Assembly: GCA_001704575.1 (NCBI GenBank)
Contig: MCAW01000006.1
Span: 1-57,632, forward strand
Direction of reading: 5' to 3'
Length of the DNA stretch: 57,632 nt
Source of the DNA: Methylophilales bacterium LSUCC0135
GTDB taxonomy: Bacteria > Pseudomonadota > Gammaproteobacteria > Burkholderiales > Methylophilaceae
Shown: positions 45,369-53,946 of the stretch, piece after piece
Position numbering within the stretch: the first letter of the stretch is position 1
How the letters are laid out: every line of letters starts with the position of its first letter
Program-made: the position numbers and the translations under genes
The notes under the pieces: generated by a model
Database searches by the model: none
Told to the model about the DNA's origin: nothing
What the model saw: only the letters and a program-made list of their open reading frames with translations

Positions 45369-47174
45369 ATGATCAAGCCAGCCCTGCTGTTCGGGCTGGT
45401 TTTGTTTTCTTTGCATGCCCATGCCGTCAGCAGCATCAGTATCCGCGTCGGACACCTGCAATCCGGGGCAGGGGAGTTGCGTGATCTCAAGCTGGATTAT
45501 TCGCTGGCAAGCAATCGGCTCGCGCTCAGTAGCCGCTACAGAGAGGCCGGTGATGGCGACTGGCAGCAAGCGGGGCTGGATTGTGCCAGACTGCTTAATC
45601 GCGCCGCAGGTAGTTGGCAATGCGAGCAGGGGCGTCTGCAGGCGGGTCAGATCGATGTGCAGTTTGCGCTCAAATTTGTCCGCAAGACCGACCGGCAGAC
45701 ACAAGACATCCGTGCCGAGCTGGCTTTGACAAAGGCTGCTTTCAGCGATGCTGCTGGTTTGCGAGCGGGCGAAAATGTGAGTGGTAATCTCAGCTTGCAA
45801 GCGAGCCGCACGGCACAATCCTGGCGCTGGCAGCTGGAGGCGGACTGGACGGCTGGCGAAGTGTTCTGGCAGCCTTTTTATATCGCGCTGGGCGGCAAGC
45901 GCGGTGAGGGTCACAGCCTGCGCGCGCGGGGCGTAATGGATGCGCAAAGCATCAGCGTCGATGATGCCAGGCTGTCGCTGTTCGATGTCGGTGCCGCCGA
46001 TTTCAGCGCCGAGCTGCGCCGTGCCGATCGTAACCTGCATCACCTCAATCTGAGAACGCGCAAGGTCAATCTGGAAACGCTTTATCCCCTGATACTGAAA
46101 CCGCTGCTGGAAAAAACCGCGCTCAATAATCTTGAGATCGCGGGCAAGGGGGATTTGCGGCTGATGATGCGCGATGGCGAAATGAAATCGGCACAGCTCA
46201 ATTTGCAGGAGGCCGATATCGAAGATCGCAACGGGCGTTTTGCGCTCTACAAGATCAATGCCAATCTGCCCTGGGATTACGATCAGCCGCAGAACCTCAA
46301 ACTTGCTTACGCGGGCGGCTATCTGTTGCGTGTCCCGCTCGGCAAGGCGGATATCAACGCGGCGGTCAATCGTTATGCCTTGACTGCGAGCCGCATCGAG
46401 CTGCCTGTGTTCGACGGCGGACTGCGGCTGAAGGATATCTCGGCGGCATGGATCGACAAACAATGGCACTGGCATCTGCGCGCCGACATTCTGCCGATCG
46501 ACATGGCGGAACTGAGCCGCGCCTTGCACTGGCCCGCCATGCAGGGCAAGGTGGCGGCCGCTATCCCGCTCGTCACTTACAGCCGCGGCGCATTGAACAC
46601 CGACGGCGACATGCGTTTCGAGCTGTTCGACGGCAGCATCACGGTCAAAAATCTCGCCATGCAGACGCCTCTGGGGATTGCGCCAAGGCTCAGCGCCGAT
46701 CTGGAAATGCGCAATCTCGACCTTGGCACGCTGACCCGCACATTCTCCTTTGGCGCCATCGAGGGCAAGCTGGATGGCGATGTCAAATCGCTGCGACTGA
46801 CAAACTGGAAACCCGTGCATTTCGATGCGGCGGTTTACAGCAGCCCCGGCAAATACCCGAAAAAAATCTCGCAACGCGCGGTGGAGAATATTTCCTCGCT
46901 CGGCGGTGCGGGTGCGGCAGCGGCGATCCAGCGCAGTTTTCTGCGTTTCTTCGATCAATTCAACTATGACAAGTTGGGCCTCAACTGCAAATTGCGCAAC
47001 GATACCTGCGAGATGAGCGGTGTCGAGTCAACCAGTGAAGGTTATGTCATCGTTAAGGGTAGGGGCATCCCGTCGATTACGGTCTTGGGATACAATCGAA
47101 ACGTAAGCTGGGGTGATCTGCTGGCGCGCCTGAAACGCGTGACAGCAGGCAATAGCAAGCCGATCATCGAGTAA
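45369..47174 (+). CDS. ydbH: YdbH-family AsmA-like protein (intermembrane phospholipid transport)
   Basis: ATG 45369 gives 601 residues and a clean signal peptide or anchor (MIKPALLFGLVLFSLHAHA). The long periplasmic beta-rich region ends in the conserved block SSLGGAGAAAAIQRSFLRFF, then NYDKLGLNCKLRNDTCEMSG. Members were once annotated as dicarboxylate-transport domain proteins, but YdbH is now known as one of three AsmA-like phospholipid carriers with YhdP and TamB. It is shorter than E. coli YdbH (879). It is followed by ynbE and ydbL exactly as in the known operon. Confidence 0.88.
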   Translation: MIKPALLFGLVLFSLHAHAVSSISIRVGHLQSGAGELRDLKLDYSLASNRLALSSRYREAGDGDWQQAGLDCARLLNRAAGSWQCEQGRLQAGQIDVQFALKFVRKTDRQTQDIRAELALTKAAFSDAAGLRAGENVSGNLSLQASRTAQSWRWQLEADWTAGEVFWQPFYIALGGKRGEGHSLRARGVMDAQSISVDDARLSLFDVGAADFSAELRRADRNLHHLNLRTRKVNLETLYPLILKPLLEKTALNNLEIAGKGDLRLMMRDGEMKSAQLNLQEADIEDRNGRFALYKINANLPWDYDQPQNLKLAYAGGYLLRVPLGKADINAAVNRYALTASRIELPVFDGGLRLKDISAAWIDKQWHWHLRADILPIDMAELSRALHWPAMQGKVAAAIPLVTYSRGALNTDGDMRFELFDGSITVKNLAMQTPLGIAPRLSADLEMRNLDLGTLTRTFSFGAIEGKLDGDVKSLRLTNWKPVHFDAAVYSSPGKYPKKISQRAVENISSLGGAGAAAAIQRSFLRFFDQFNYDKLGLNCKLRNDTCEMSGVESTSEGYVIVKGRGIPSITVLGYNRNVSWGDLLARLKRVTAGNSKPIIE

Positions 47175-47195
47175 AACCGCAAACAGGAAAACATC

Positions 47196-47393
47196 ATGAA
47201 AGCACATCCAACAGCAGGATTACTGATGCTGGCCCTCACCGCAATCCTGAGCGCCTGTGTCACCATCAACATCTACTTTCCCGCTGCCGCCGCAGAAAAG
47301 GCCGCCGACAGGCTGGTCGACGAGGTCTGGCAGTTGAAAGACAAGGCGCCTGCACCGGCACCCGCCGATCAACCATCGCCAGCCGGCAACTAA
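47196..47393 (+). CDS. ynbE: YnbE-family outer-membrane lipoprotein
   Basis: The 65-residue precursor has the lipobox LSAC (about residues 18-21). It continues VTINIYFPAAAAEKAADRLVDEVW, the diagnostic YnbE sequence, and has a Pro/Ala-rich tail. YnbE sits in the outer membrane and pairs its beta strand with the C-terminal end of YdbH. The gene lies 21 bases after ydbH. Confidence 0.92.
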   Translation: MKAHPTAGLLMLALTAILSACVTINIYFPAAAAEKAADRLVDEVWQLKDKAPAPAPADQPSPAGN

Positions 47394-47403
47394 AGGAACC
47401 ATC

Positions 47404-47823
47404 ATGAACAAATACATACTTTCCGTATTTCTGCTTTTGAGCAGCTTTTTGCTGCCGCTTTCGGCCAGTGCTGCCGACCTTGAAATCAACACCCCCGCCA
47501 TCGCCGCCATCAAAAGCAGCATGCAGTCGCGCCATGCCCAGCTGGAACCGCATTACGCCAGCGGTGCGGTCGGTCTCACGCGCGACGGCCTGGTAGCGGT
47601 GCGCGACGCCAACGCCGTGCCGCTCAAGGACCGACAGGCACTCAACGCGCTGGTTGCTGCAGAAAACAAGGACCGCAACGCGCTCTATAAGGAAATTGCC
47701 GTGGCCAACCAGAACCCGCAATGGGAGTCCGATATCCGTAATACCTTTGCGCAGAAGTGGGTAGAGAAGGCGCGCGCGGGGTGGTGGTATCAGGGGGCTT
47801 CCGGTGGGTGGGCGCAGAAATAA
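47404..47823 (+). CDS. ydbL: YdbL-family periplasmic protein (DUF1318)
   Basis: The 139-residue protein has a signal peptide ending ASAADLEIN (cleavage near residue 23). The DUF1318 text is clear: SGAVGLTRDGLVAVRDANAV, LVAAENKDRNALYKEIA, and ARAGWWYQ. YdbL modulates YnbE assembly with YdbH. It is the third gene of the operon, 10 bases after ynbE, with AAAGGAACC as its ribosome site. Confidence 0.93.
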   Translation: MNKYILSVFLLLSSFLLPLSASAADLEINTPAIAAIKSSMQSRHAQLEPHYASGAVGLTRDGLVAVRDANAVPLKDRQALNALVAAENKDRNALYKEIAVANQNPQWESDIRNTFAQKWVEKARAGWWYQGASGGWAQK

Positions 47824-48026
47824 CCTGCCTGCTGAAATGCCTGCGACGAGACATCACTGTGTTGCGCGGTGCTCATTCCCTCGCCGTACTATCTGTACTG
47901 TCTCGGGCTCTGCGCTCCGTGCGCCTTGTGCTGCACTCGTCTCGGCGATTTCATCAGGCCGGTTAATTCACTCCGGATGCCGATTTTAAAAACTCTAATG
48001 TTAAGAATCAGCTTTGCAGCCAAAAT

Positions 48027-48809
48027 ATGACCCCTACTCTCGTATTCGACATCGAAACCATCCCCGACACCGACGGCCTGAAAAAGCTGCTCGATTTGCC
48101 ACCGGAAACCAGCGCGGAGGATGTCGCCAACATCGCCTTTCACAAACGTCGCCAGCAGAACGGCAGCGAGTTTCTGCCGCATCATCAGCACCGCGTTGTC
48201 GCCATTTCTTGCGCCTTGCGCGAGGGTGACAGTTTTCGTGTCTGGACATTAGGCACGCCCGATGCGCCGGAGCACGAAATCATTCAGCGCTTTTTCGACG
48301 GCATCGAGAAGTACACCCCCAATATCGTGTCGTGGAACGGCAGCGGTTTCGATCTGCCGGTGCTGCACTATCGCGCCATGATTCACGGCATCCAGGCGCC
48401 GCGCTACTGGGACATGGGTGACGATGACCGTGATTTCAAATGGAACAACTACATCAGCCGCTACCACATGCGGCACCTCGATTTGATGGATGTGCTCGCG
48501 CTCTACAGCGGCCGCGCCAACGCCCCGCTGGACCAGATGGCGCAACTATGCGGCTTTCCCGGCAAGCTCGGCATGGATGGCAGCAAGGTGTGGGATGCTT
48601 ACAAGAACGGTGAAATCGGCGCGATACGTGATTACTGTGAAACCGATGTCGCCAACACCTATCTGGTTTTTCTGCGCTTCCAGCTGATGCGCGGATTATT
48701 GAACAAGCAGCGTTACGATGAAGAAGTGCAACTGGTCAGGGATACGCTGCATGGGTATGCCATGCCGCACTGGCAGGAGTTTCTGGCGGCCTGGAAAAAT
48801 AGCGGTTGA
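48027..48809 (+). CDS. Predicted 3'-5' exonuclease, PolB-like (DEDDy type)
   Basis: The 260-residue protein has the three exonuclease motifs: FDIETIPD (residues about 7-14), SWNGSGFDLPVLHYRAM (about 101-117) and YCETDVANTYLVFLR (about 207), the Tyr making it DEDDy. It matches the stand-alone family related to the proofreading domain of DNA polymerase B; its substrates are unknown. It is preceded by 203 bases that carry a GC-rich intergenic sequence but no ORF of note. Confidence 0.88.
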   Translation: MTPTLVFDIETIPDTDGLKKLLDLPPETSAEDVANIAFHKRRQQNGSEFLPHHQHRVVAISCALREGDSFRVWTLGTPDAPEHEIIQRFFDGIEKYTPNIVSWNGSGFDLPVLHYRAMIHGIQAPRYWDMGDDDRDFKWNNYISRYHMRHLDLMDVLALYSGRANAPLDQMAQLCGFPGKLGMDGSKVWDAYKNGEIGAIRDYCETDVANTYLVFLRFQLMRGLLNKQRYDEEVQLVRDTLHGYAMPHWQEFLAAWKNSG

Positions 48810-48866
48810 ATCCAGAAGGCTTGTTACAATATACTAGCGCTATATACGTTGCAGCTTGGAGGATAT

Positions 48867-49100
48867 ATGGCAACCAGTACTGTTTTCATCAATAACCGTA
48901 CCCAGGCGGTTCGGCTGCCTGCTGAATTGCGCTTGCCAGAGAACGTCAAGCAAGTCAGTGTCCGTGCACTGGGTCATGAGCGCATCATTGCCCCTTTATC
49001 GCAAAGTTGGGATAGTTTCTTCCACGATACCCCGATGCCTTCCCCTGACTTTATGGAAACCCGGGCAACGCAAGACCAAGCCGAGCGGGAAGCGCTTTGA
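48867..49100 (+). CDS. vapB: VapB/VagC-type antitoxin
   Basis: ATG 48867 follows TTGGAGGATAT; the product is 77 residues. The N-terminal AbrB/SpoVT-like DNA-binding fold is visible (STVFINNRTQAVRLPAELRL, about 4-23), and the C-terminal tail would wrap the toxin. It overlaps vapC by one base (TGATG). Upstream, ATATACTAGCGCTATATAC (48830-48848) is a near-palindrome well placed for autorepression. Confidence 0.9.
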   Translation: MATSTVFINNRTQAVRLPAELRLPENVKQVSVRALGHERIIAPLSQSWDSFFHDTPMPSPDFMETRATQDQAEREAL

Positions 49101-49501
49101 TGCTCAAATATCTGCTTGACACGAATATCGTGATCTATGTCATCAAACGCAGACCGATAGAAGTGTTGGCGGCTTTTAACAACAATGCGAGCCGCATGGC
49201 AATTTCGGTCATTACCCTGGCGGAGCTGCTGCATGGCGCTGAAAAAAGCAGTCAACCGGAATCCAATCTTGCCGTGGTCGAAGATTTTTGCAGCCGTCTG
49301 GAAGTATTGAGCTATACGGCAAAAGCTGCGCAGCATTATGGTGCAATCCGCGCTGCTCTTGAGCGCACTGGCCAAACCATAGGTGTCAACGATTTACACA
49401 TCGCTGCCCATGCCCGTAGCGAGGGTTTGATCATGGTCACCAATAATCAGAGTGAGTTTGCGCGAGTCCCTGCATTGCAGGTTGAGAACTGGATCGGCTG
49501 A
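49100..49501 (+). CDS. vapC: VapC toxin (PIN-domain ribonuclease)
   Basis: The 133-residue PIN domain has acidic residues in LLDTNIVIYVIK (Asp near 7), Glu in TLAELLHGAEKS (near 42), and Asp in GVNDLHIAAHARS (near 98), plus the closing VTNNQSEFARV. The VapBC family toxin cleaves tRNA or rRNA and is held in check by VapB. Its start overlaps the vapB stop. Confidence 0.93.
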   Translation: MLKYLLDTNIVIYVIKRRPIEVLAAFNNNASRMAISVITLAELLHGAEKSSQPESNLAVVEDFCSRLEVLSYTAKAAQHYGAIRAALERTGQTIGVNDLHIAAHARSEGLIMVTNNQSEFARVPALQVENWIG

Positions 49502-49533
49502 TTTTTGTTTGCCCGGCGCCATCGGGATAACCC

Positions 49534-49755
49534 TTAATCAAAATCATCGGTATCGTGCGATGCCGGTTCAACGCATGAACCTGTGCAGTCGTAACCTTGT
49601 TTCTCCATCCTGATGCGGTATTCACAATCCGGCAGATGGCCTTCGAGTTTGCCGTTGATGGTGGTAGTTTCGACCTTGCACAGGGCGCAGCGGTATCGGT
49701 GCATCTGACCTTCGTAGGATTCCTGCGGGTAGTCTATGTAGTAGGGTTTTTTCAT
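49534..49755 (-). CDS. Small cysteine-rich protein, possible zinc-binding domain, not recognised
   Basis: ATG 49755 gives 73 residues; a TTG four codons upstream is also possible. Cysteines occur as CALC, then CEYR, CTG and SCVE, with a His in EGHLPDC, a pattern that could bind one metal ion. There is no signal peptide. The N-terminus (KKPYYIDYPQESYEG) is tyrosine-rich. It lies between two toxin-antitoxin modules and converges with vapC. I recognise no family name. Confidence 0.6.
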   Translation of the reverse strand: MKKPYYIDYPQESYEGQMHRYRCALCKVETTTINGKLEGHLPDCEYRIRMEKQGYDCTGSCVEPASHDTDDFD

Positions 49756-49807
49756 ATATGAAATCAATCATCCTGGTTGCGAGCAGATTGGTTAATGCAG
49801 GTATCCG

Positions 49808-50092
49808 TCAGGCTGCCTTTGCATATGGTTCGATGTACGGCCGTGGTTGTTGTTTTGCCTGCCATAAATCCCATTGCACCTGATTCTTGAGCCAGGATTC
49901 GGCGCTGGTGCCGGTGAATATAGCCACGCGGATCGCCATCTCGGCGGTCATGGCGGCGCGCCCGTTAAGCAGGCGGGACAGTTGTACACGCGAGACGCCG
50001 ATACGCCTGGCGATATCAGACACGCTCATATCCTCTGGCAGAAATTCGCGTAGCACCTCACCCGGGTGCGCAGGGTTGTCCATACGGCTCAT
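49808..50092 (-). CDS. higA: HigA-family antitoxin (XRE)
   Basis: The 94-residue protein begins MSRMDNPAHPGEVLREFLPE, the diagnostic HigA start. The helix-turn-helix follows (VSDIARRIGVSRVQLSRLLN), then the conserved AIFTGTSAESWLKNQVQWDL end. It lies nine bases after the toxin gene higB on the same strand. It neutralises HigB and represses the operon. Confidence 0.93.
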   Translation of the reverse strand: MSRMDNPAHPGEVLREFLPEDMSVSDIARRIGVSRVQLSRLLNGRAAMTAEMAIRVAIFTGTSAESWLKNQVQWDLWQAKQQPRPYIEPYAKAA

Positions 50093-50101
50093 ATCGTTCT
50101 C

Positions 50102-50398
50102 CTAGTGGTAATCCTGATAATCCACAATTTCAGCATCTTCTCCATCAAATCTGAATGTCAGACGCCAGTTCTTATCCACCCAAATTGCCCAGTGGCCTGA
50201 CAGTTCACCTTTCAAGGGATGCATCTTCCAGCCAGGTGCGTTCATGTCTTCTGCGTTGATTGCACTATCCAGTCTGGTCAGCATGATTCTCAGCTTGGTT
50301 GCATGTATGGCTTGAATCCCGGCTTTTGAGCCGGATTCAAAAAACTGCTGCAAACCCTTGTGGCTAAAATTTTTGATCACAACAAATTGTATCTCCAT
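50102..50398 (-). CDS. higB: HigB toxin (RelE-superfamily mRNA interferase)
   Basis: ATG 50398 gives 98 residues; longer in-frame readings to 50539 would run across the rlmD start and are unlikely. The text matches HigB closely: [60 protein letters not shown] and the final YH. It cleaves mRNA on the ribosome. It is divergent from rlmD with 78 bases between starts. Confidence 0.92.
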   Translation of the reverse strand: MEIQFVVIKNFSHKGLQQFFESGSKAGIQAIHATKLRIMLTRLDSAINAEDMNAPGWKMHPLKGELSGHWAIWVDKNWRLTFRFDGEDAEIVDYQDYH

Positions 50399-50476
50399 GA
50401 GATACACATGGCAAGCTGCCAGGATTGGGTTTCTCAGGCATGCCATCCATTTGGCATATCCTGTAAAATTGCGGCC

Positions 50477-51802
50477 ATGCAAAATCTTTCTATCGCAGTT
50501 ATCGAATCTCTCGACCACGAGGCGCGCGGGGTCACGCATGTGGATGGCAAGGCCGTGTTCATCGACGGTGCGTTACCGGGCGAGACGGTCACTTACAAGG
50601 CACTAAAGCGCAAGCCCAATTACGATTTCGGCGAGGTGGTGGAGGTGATGAAATCCTCCAATGCCAGAACCGAGCCGAAGTGCGAATACTTCGGCATTTG
50701 CGGCGGTTGTGCCTTGCAGCACATGGAGCTTTCGGCACAGGTGGCCGCCAAGCAGCGCCTGCTGGAGGCTAATCTGTGGCATATCAGCAAGGTCAAGTCC
50801 GGGCGCATTCTGCCTGCCATTCATGGCCCGGGCTGGGGATACCGGCACAAGGCGCGTCTGCGCGCGCGCAACGTGCCGAAAAAGGGCGGCGTGCTGGTGG
50901 GTTTCAATGAAAAGGCCAGCAGTTATGTCGCCAACATGCAAAGCTGCAAGATATTGCCGCCGCATGTGTCTGCCCTGATCGTGCCGTTGCAGCAACTGAT
51001 CGCTCAACTCACCATTCGCGACCGTTTGCCGCAGATCGAAGTCGCAGTCGGCGAGGCGGCGACCGTGCTGGTATTGCGCATACTCGAACCCTTGCAGCCG
51101 CAGGATGCGCCTTTGCTGCGCGATTTTGCCGATGCGCATGGCGTGCAGATATGGACGCAGAGCAAAGGGCCGGACACGGTGATGCCTTTTTATCCGCTCG
51201 ATGGCGCGGCACTGGATTACACGCTGCCGGAGTTCGACCTGCGTTTTCCTTTCAAGCCGACCGAGTTCACCCAGGTCAATCCGCATATCAACCGCGTGAT
51301 GATCCGCCGAGCCATGCAGTTGCTGCAGCCGCAGGCAAATGAACGCATCGCCGATTTCTTTTGCGGTCTGGGTAATTTCACGTTGCCGATCGCGCGCAGC
51401 GGCAGCCGGGTGTCCGGCTTCGAAGGCTCTGCGGCGTTGGTGGCGCGCGCGGTGGAAAGCGCCCAGCTGAACGGCTTGCAGCACAGTACTGAATTCAGCG
51501 AGGCTGATCTTTTTCTGATGACGCCGGAAAAACTGGCAGCGCTGGGCCGTTTCAACAAATGGCTGATCGACCCGCCGCGTGACGGGGCGCTGGAACTGGT
51601 GAAGTCCTTGCCTGCTGCCGAAGATCAGGCCGGCACACGGCCGGATCGCATTGTCTATGTTGCCTGCAATCCGGCGACGCTGGCGCGAGACGCCGGTCTG
51701 CTGGTGCATCAGAAGGGTTACCGGCTGGCTGCTTGCGGTGTCATCAACATGTTTCCGCATACCACGCATGTCGAGTCGATTGCACTGTTCGAGCGGGTGT
51801 AG
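50477..51802 (+). CDS. rlmD: 23S rRNA (uracil-1939-C5)-methyltransferase RlmD
   Basis: ATG 50477 gives 441 residues. There is an N-terminal TRAM domain (about 1-58), an iron-sulphur site [14 protein letters not shown], with a fourth Cys in MQSCKILPP (about 156), and the SAM-binding region [16 protein letters not shown] (about 290). The catalytic loop is [11 protein letters not shown] (Cys near 396). Length and motifs match RlmD rather than RlmC or TrmA. In-frame codons upstream of 50477 lack family similarity. Confidence 0.94.
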   Translation: MQNLSIAVIESLDHEARGVTHVDGKAVFIDGALPGETVTYKALKRKPNYDFGEVVEVMKSSNARTEPKCEYFGICGGCALQHMELSAQVAAKQRLLEANLWHISKVKSGRILPAIHGPGWGYRHKARLRARNVPKKGGVLVGFNEKASSYVANMQSCKILPPHVSALIVPLQQLIAQLTIRDRLPQIEVAVGEAATVLVLRILEPLQPQDAPLLRDFADAHGVQIWTQSKGPDTVMPFYPLDGAALDYTLPEFDLRFPFKPTEFTQVNPHINRVMIRRAMQLLQPQANERIADFFCGLGNFTLPIARSGSRVSGFEGSAALVARAVESAQLNGLQHSTEFSEADLFLMTPEKLAALGRFNKWLIDPPRDGALELVKSLPAAEDQAGTRPDRIVYVACNPATLARDAGLLVHQKGYRLAACGVINMFPHTTHVESIALFERV

Positions 51803-51842
51803 TTGAATTGGGAACCTTCACCCGGGTTCGCTGAGGCACCAT

Positions 51843-53294
51843 TTGCGCCATTTCATACTTCTGTTTTGTCTGCTGCTGGCCGCTTGCGGCAAGCCCGATA
51901 CCCATACGGATATCCGCATGGCACTGGCGCAGGCGCCGATCAACCTCGACCCGCGCTATGCCACGGACGCCGCCTCCGAACGCATCAATCACCTGATTTA
52001 CCGGCCGCTGGTCGATTTCGATGCCAATTCCAGACCGCAGTCCGCACTGGCAACATGGCAGCAACTGTCGCCATTACATTACCGTTTTACCCTGCTGGCC
52101 GAACGCGCGCCGTTCCATGATGGCAGCACGCTCGATGCCGCCGATGTGGAGGCCACCTACAGCAGCCTGCTGGCATTGAAGGATTCGCCGCATGCGGCCG
52201 AGTTTGCCAACATCCGGCAGGTCAGTGCGCCGGACAGGAATACCGTTGATTTTATTCTGCATGTGCCTGATGAGATGTTCGTTTCGCGCCTCGTCATCGG
52301 CATTATGCCGGTAGAAAAAATAGCCTCCGGTCATGACTTCAGCCGTCAGCCGGTGGGCAACGGGCCATTGGGCTTTTTGTCGTGGCAGGGCAGCGTCAGG
52401 CTGGAGCGCGTTTCCGACCGCCAGACATACAGCCTGCAGGAAGTACGTGACCCGACCGTGCGTGTGCTGAAACTGCTGCGCGGCGAGGTTGATCTGTTGC
52501 AGGGCGATCTGCCGCCGGAGCTGGTGAAGTACCTCAAACAACAGCCCGGCATACATCTGAACGAAGTGCAGGGTTCCAATTATTCCTATCTCGGTTTCAA
52601 CCTTGAAGATGCAGAGCTGGCCAGGCCGGAAGTGCGCAGGGCGATTGCCCACGCCATCGACCGCAAGAAAATTCTGCAGGAAGTACTGGTCGGCGGCAGC
52701 CGCGCGGCGGCGGCCATTCTGCCGCCAGAGCACTGGGCCGGCCATGCTGCGCTGGCGCCTTACGAATACGACCCCGAACGTGCGCGCGCGCTGTTGCAGC
52801 AGGCCGGAATTGCGCTGCCGCTGAAGCTGGTCTACAAAACCTCGACCGATGCGCAGCGCGTGCGTCTGGCGACCGTGATGCAGGCGCAGATGCGCGAGGC
52901 CGGCATCCAGCTGGAAATCCGTAGCCTCGACTGGGGCACGTTTTTCGATGATGTAAAGCATGGTAAATTCCAGCTGTACGGCCTCACCTGGGTAGGCATC
53001 AGGACGCCGGAAATCTACCGGCTGGCATTCCACAGCGCATCGGTGCCGCCTGCCGGGGCCAACCGCGGCCGCTATCGCGATGCGCTGACCGATGAGCTGA
53101 TCGAAAACAGTGACTGGCAAGGTGTCAGTGAACGCGTGCATCAGATGCTGCCCTATGTGCCGCTCTGGTATGAAGGCCAGTTTGTCGCCATGCGCAGTGA
53201 TTTGAGCGGGTACAACCTGAAGCCCGACGGCAGCTGGGATGGCTTGGCGACCGTAAAGAAAAAGTCTAAAACAGCGTTGAAACAGCAACCATGA
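51843..53294 (+). CDS. Peptide ABC transporter substrate-binding lipoprotein (SBP family 5)
   Basis: TTG 51843 gives 483 residues with lipobox CLLLAACGK (Cys near 15). The family-5 solute-binding fold follows (LAQAPINLDPRYATDAASER, HYRFTLLAERAPFHDGSTLD, QPVGNGPLGF, EVRRAIAHAIDRKKIL). These proteins bind oligopeptides, including murein peptides (MppA/OppA/DppA type). Genes for a YkuD enzyme, two permeases and NagZ follow in the same direction, which suggests a murein-peptide ligand. No ATPase subunit gene is in the window. Confidence 0.88.
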   Translation: MRHFILLFCLLLAACGKPDTHTDIRMALAQAPINLDPRYATDAASERINHLIYRPLVDFDANSRPQSALATWQQLSPLHYRFTLLAERAPFHDGSTLDAADVEATYSSLLALKDSPHAAEFANIRQVSAPDRNTVDFILHVPDEMFVSRLVIGIMPVEKIASGHDFSRQPVGNGPLGFLSWQGSVRLERVSDRQTYSLQEVRDPTVRVLKLLRGEVDLLQGDLPPELVKYLKQQPGIHLNEVQGSNYSYLGFNLEDAELARPEVRRAIAHAIDRKKILQEVLVGGSRAAAAILPPEHWAGHAALAPYEYDPERARALLQQAGIALPLKLVYKTSTDAQRVRLATVMQAQMREAGIQLEIRSLDWGTFFDDVKHGKFQLYGLTWVGIRTPEIYRLAFHSASVPPAGANRGRYRDALTDELIENSDWQGVSERVHQMLPYVPLWYEGQFVAMRSDLSGYNLKPDGSWDGLATVKKKSKTALKQQP

Positions 53295-53348
53295 ACCTCA
53301 ACACCACCATTCAAGTGGCACCAAATACAACTAATTCAAGCTTGCGGG

Positions 53349-53392
53349 TTTTCTCTGTGCGCTCTGTGCGCTCTGTGCGCTCTGTGGCTCAC
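53349..53392. repeat. CCACAGAG-type repeat, single arm of four units
   Basis: The sequence TTTTCTCTGTGCGCTCTGTG extends into four CTCTGTG units at nine-base steps and ends CTCTGTGGCTC. This is the right-hand arm of the elements at 8403 and 31930 without a left arm. It lies between the binding-protein gene and the YkuD gene. Confidence 0.55.
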
Positions 53393-53418
53393 AGTTTTGA
53401 CGGGATGGTTTCAGACAG

Positions 53419-53946
53419 ATGAGCCGCAATCAAACCAACATGCGCATCGAAATTTCACTTGCCGACCAGGAGCTCCGCCTGCTGAACGCGCAAGGTGAGG
53501 TCGCAGCCAGTTATGCCGTCTCCACCGCCTTGAACGGCCCCGGCGAACAGAAGAACAGCGGTTGCACGCCGCGCGGTCAGCATCTGGTACGTGCAAAAAT
53601 CGGCGCCGGCGCGCCTGCCGGTACCGTGTTCGTTGGCCGCCGCGCTACCGGCGAAATCTGGACGCCTGAACTTGCGCGGCAGTATCCGCAGCGCGACTGG
53701 ATATTGACGCGCATTCTCTGGCTTTGCGGCCAACAGCCCGGTTTCAACCGGCTCGGGCAGGTCGACAGCATGCAGCGCTACATTTACATTCACGGCACGC
53801 CGGACGATCAGCCGATGGGTGTGCCCTGCTCGCACGGCTGTGTACGCATGCGCAACGCCGATGTCATTGCGCTGTTCGATCAGGTAGAAGCCGGTACCGA
53901 GGTCGATATCATCGAAACCGGCTTTACGGAATCCGTCCGTGCTTAG
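53419..53946 (+). CDS. YkuD (L,D-transpeptidase-fold) protein without signal peptide
   Basis: The 175-residue protein spans one YkuD domain with the active-site block IHGTPDDQPMGVPCSHGCVR (His125, His139, catalytic Cys141). YkuD enzymes make 3-3 crosslinks or remove terminal D-Ala with a thioester intermediate. The N-terminus (MSRNQTNMRIEISLADQELR) goes straight into the fold with no signal peptide or anchor, so the protein should be cytoplasmic. With a peptide transporter and NagZ on either side, an L,D-carboxypeptidase-like step on recycled murein peptides is a reasonable inference. The gene overlaps the next one by eight bases. Confidence 0.88.
   Translation: MSRNQTNMRIEISLADQELRLLNAQGEVAASYAVSTALNGPGEQKNSGCTPRGQHLVRAKIGAGAPAGTVFVGRRATGEIWTPELARQYPQRDWILTRILWLCGQQPGFNRLGQVDSMQRYIYIHGTPDDQPMGVPCSHGCVRMRNADVIALFDQVEAGTEVDIIETGFTESVRA

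Noticed and set aside
45276-46958. 560-codon minus-strand frame opposite cysM and ydbH
   Set aside because: It spans the ends of two well-supported genes on the other strand; a composition artefact of GC-rich coding DNA.
50399-50539. Extension of higB to a 145-codon frame, and of rlmD back to 50360
   Set aside because: Both extensions lack family similarity and would make the divergent genes overlap heavily; the internal ATGs at 50398 and 50477 fit the families.
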